Shown here: piece by piece, positions 7,993-9,098 of the stretch
Layout: each line of letters opens with the position of its first letter
Numbering within the stretch: position 1 is the first letter of the stretch
DNA from: Prevotellaceae bacterium
GTDB lineage: Bacteria; Bacteroidota; Bacteroidia; Bacteroidales; UBA932
Direction of reading: 5' to 3'
Length of the DNA: 9,098 bases
Assembly: GCA_031285695.1 (NCBI GenBank)
Contig: JAITVR010000079.1
Location: forward strand, 1-9,098
Program-made: the position numbers and the translations under genes
The notes under the pieces: model-generated
Databases searched by the model: none
What the model saw: the letters and a program-made list of their open reading frames with translations, nothing else
Told to the model about the DNA's origin: nothing

Positions 7993-8024
7993 CGGAGCGC
8001 TATTATAAATAGTGTTTAATTGGC

Positions 8025-8879
8025 ATGTTGGTAGAGTTAGACGAAAAATCGGGGTTTTGCTTTGGCGTAATTCGCGCCATCGAAAAGGCGGAGCAGCTGC
8101 TCGGCAGCGGCGTGGCGCTATATTCGCTGGGCGAAATAGTGCACAACGGCGTAGAGGTGAACAGGTTAAAGGCCAAGGGATTAAAGGTAATCAACCACGA
8201 GGAGTTGAAGCAGCTGCGCGCGGCCACGGTGCTTATTCGCGCGCACGGCGAGCCACCGCAAACCTACGCGCAGGCCAAGCAAAACGGCATTACCCTCATC
8301 GATGCCACCTGCCCTGTGGTGCTACATTTGCAGAGCAATATTAGCAAAAGCTACACGCAAAATAGAGGCGCGCAGCTCGTCATTTTTGGGCAGCGCGGCC
8401 ACGCCGAGGTCAACGGGCTGGTGGGGCAGGTAGCCGGCGATGCCATCGTTTTAGAAAGCGTGGACGAGCTACACCTGCTCGATTTTTCGCGCCCCATAGT
8501 GCTGTACTCGCAAACCACCAAAAGCCTTGAGCAGTACGAGCTGCTGTGCAGCGAAATAAAAAAGCAACTGGCGACCGGCCTGCTCTTTGAGGCGCACGAC
8601 ACTATTTGCCGGCAGGTATCGCACCGCAAGCCGCACCTGCGCGAGTTTGCAAAAAAGCACGATGTGATAATATTTGTAAGCGGTCGCCACAGCTCCAACG
8701 GCAAGGTGCTGTATGAGGCCTGCCGCGAGGCCAACCCCCTCAGCTACATGGTAGAAGATGCGGAAGACTTACGGTCCGAATGGTTTAAAAATTGCGCCTC
8801 GGTAGGCGTGTGCGGCGCCACCTCCACCCCGCGTTGGCTCATGAAAAAAGTAGCTGATGTTGTTGCGGGGGGGTGGTAA
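8025..8879 (+). CDS. ispH: 4-hydroxy-3-methylbut-2-enyl diphosphate reductase
   Basis: IspH (LytB) performs the last step of the non-mevalonate (MEP) pathway, reducing HMBPP to IPP and DMAPP with a [4Fe-4S] cluster in the cytoplasm. The three cluster ligands are present at the expected places: Cys12 (GFCFGV), Cys96 (DATCP) and Cys195 (DTICRQ). Substrate-pocket residues are also there: His40 (GEIVHN), His74 (RAHGE), His126 and catalytic Glu128 (GQRGHAEVNG), Thr164/165 (YSQTTKS), Ser223-Asn225 (RHSSNGK), and Ser267 in the C-terminal CGATSTP. At 284 residues it is normal length for the short bacterial form. The ATG at 8025 sits directly before the conserved MLVELDEKSGFC start, with no Shine-Dalgarno site upstream. 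It stands as a single plus-strand gene, divergent from the toxin-antitoxin operon. Assignment is secure. Confidence 0.97.
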   Translation: MLVELDEKSGFCFGVIRAIEKAEQLLGSGVALYSLGEIVHNGVEVNRLKAKGLKVINHEELKQLRAATVLIRAHGEPPQTYAQAKQNGITLIDATCPVVLHLQSNISKSYTQNRGAQLVIFGQRGHAEVNGLVGQVAGDAIVLESVDELHLLDFSRPIVLYSQTTKSLEQYELLCSEIKKQLATGLLFEAHDTICRQVSHRKPHLREFAKKHDVIIFVSGRHSSNGKVLYEACREANPLSYMVEDAEDLRSEWFKNCASVGVCGATSTPRWLMKKVADVVAGGW

Positions 8880-8883
8880 GGCA

Positions 8884-8912
8884 TTTTGCCTTAGTGCAAG
8901 GTATTGGCAAAA
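8884..8912. other. Weak hairpin after ispH
   Basis: TTTTGCC (8884-8890) can pair with GGCAAAA (8906-8912) around a 15-nt loop that itself contains CCTT/AAGG. It lies 5 bp after the ispH stop. It has no T-tract on the plus strand (AAAAAAGCAC follows), so it is not a canonical terminator. It could act as a 3' stabilising stem or may be chance. Confidence 0.25.
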
Positions 8913-8936
8913 AAGCACGGGGAGCTTTTACTAAGC

Positions 8937-9098
8937 TTAAGCGCGCATGGCTAAATATAGTGCGCGCATACCTTCCAACCATGCGCGCATAGCAAAAAGG
9001 TAAGCTGACTTACCAAAAAGGTAAGCTGGCATAGCGAAAGGGTATGCGAGCATGGTAAAAAGGTATCCGCGCATACCCAAAGAGTATGCGCGCATGAG
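8937..9098 (-). CDS. Possible heptapeptide-repeat ORF through the 21-bp array (5' end beyond window)
   Basis: One minus-strand frame stays open from the window edge to a TAA at 8939-8937, giving 53 visible residues. Because the period is 21 bp, it reads as a seven-residue repeat with consensus MRAYLFG. Met begins all but one of the units (the exception has Lys), the third residue is almost always Ala, and positions 5-6 are mostly Leu/Phe. The frame would converge on ispH. Against coding: a stop-free 21-bp unit keeps one frame open automatically, and differences between units are not concentrated in third codon positions. I recognise no family. It may be only a by-product of the repeat. Confidence 0.2.
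   Translation of the reverse strand, partial: LMRAYSLGMRGYLFTMLAYPFAMPAYLFGKSAYLFAMRAWLEGMRALYLAMRA
8941..9098. repeat. Array of degenerate 21-bp tandem repeats (runs off the window)
   Basis: Seven full units start at 8941, 8962, 8983, 9004, 9025, 9046 and 9067, and a partial eighth starts at 9088. The period is exactly 21 bp with no indels. When phased from five bases before each boundary, each unit is a 16-bp imperfect palindrome with consensus GGTATGCGCGCATACC, followed by five mostly A bases. The best palindromes are 8999-9014 (GGTAAG...CTTACC) and 9062-9077 (one mismatch between arms). The sequence just left of 8941 resembles a unit only weakly. The spacers are only about 5 bp and the units diverge a lot, so this is not a CRISPR array. 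Confidence 0.85.

Noticed and set aside
7716..8012. A 98-codon plus-strand open frame leading toward ispH
   Set aside because: It is antisense to the antitoxin and runs through the divergent promoter region; its sequence has no family features. The ispH start is independent of it.
8947..9003. A short plus-strand open frame (18 codons) starting at an ATG inside the repeat array
   Set aside because: It is stopped by the TAA formed in the GGTAA version of the repeat; other plus frames also contain stops, so nothing supports a peptide there.
8941..9098. CRISPR array
   Set aside because: The 21-bp period leaves only about 5 bp between palindromic parts, spacers are A-rich and alike, and the repeats are too divergent. 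No cas gene is in the window.

Overview
The window looks like ordinary chromosomal DNA from a member of the Bacteroidota. Three things point that way: a long alpha-2-macroglobulin lipoprotein next to a penicillin-binding protein 1C gene, a secreted DUF1573 protein, and promoter-like boxes of the TAnnTTTG type in front of several genes, with A/T-rich leaders instead of Shine-Dalgarno sites. I cannot name a genus from the sequence alone.

Layout, left to right. The minus-strand 5' end of pbpC (1-507, cut by the window edge) faces away from a very large plus-strand gene for a bacterial alpha-2-macroglobulin lipoprotein (641-6202). The two share a 133-bp divergent promoter region. The macroglobulin gene ends at a long, symmetric, probably bidirectional terminator (6219-6263). 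A minus-strand block converges on it: a secreted DUF1573 protein (6277-7323), preceded by a ParE/RelE-type toxin (7363-7683) and its antitoxin (7680-7916), which overlap by ATGA. The antitoxin gene is divergent from ispH (8025-8879, plus), an intact iron-sulfur enzyme of the non-mevalonate isoprenoid pathway. Past ispH lies an array of degenerate 21-bp tandem repeats (8941 to the window edge). Its units are imperfect palindromes, and the array is open in one minus-strand frame that would encode a heptapeptide repeat.

How the genes fit together. PbpC (peptidoglycan glycosyltransferase/transpeptidase) and the macroglobulin (periplasmic thioester protease trap) are a known pairing, thought to combine wall repair with protection against invading proteases. 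Here they are divergent, not in tandem. IspH supplies isoprenoid precursors, including those for undecaprenyl phosphate. Its link to the cell-envelope genes is probably only positional. The toxin-antitoxin pair is a typical accessory insertion; its promoter lies back-to-back with the ispH promoter.

I found no clear undescribed multi-gene system. The least explained element is the 21-bp repeat array at the right edge.
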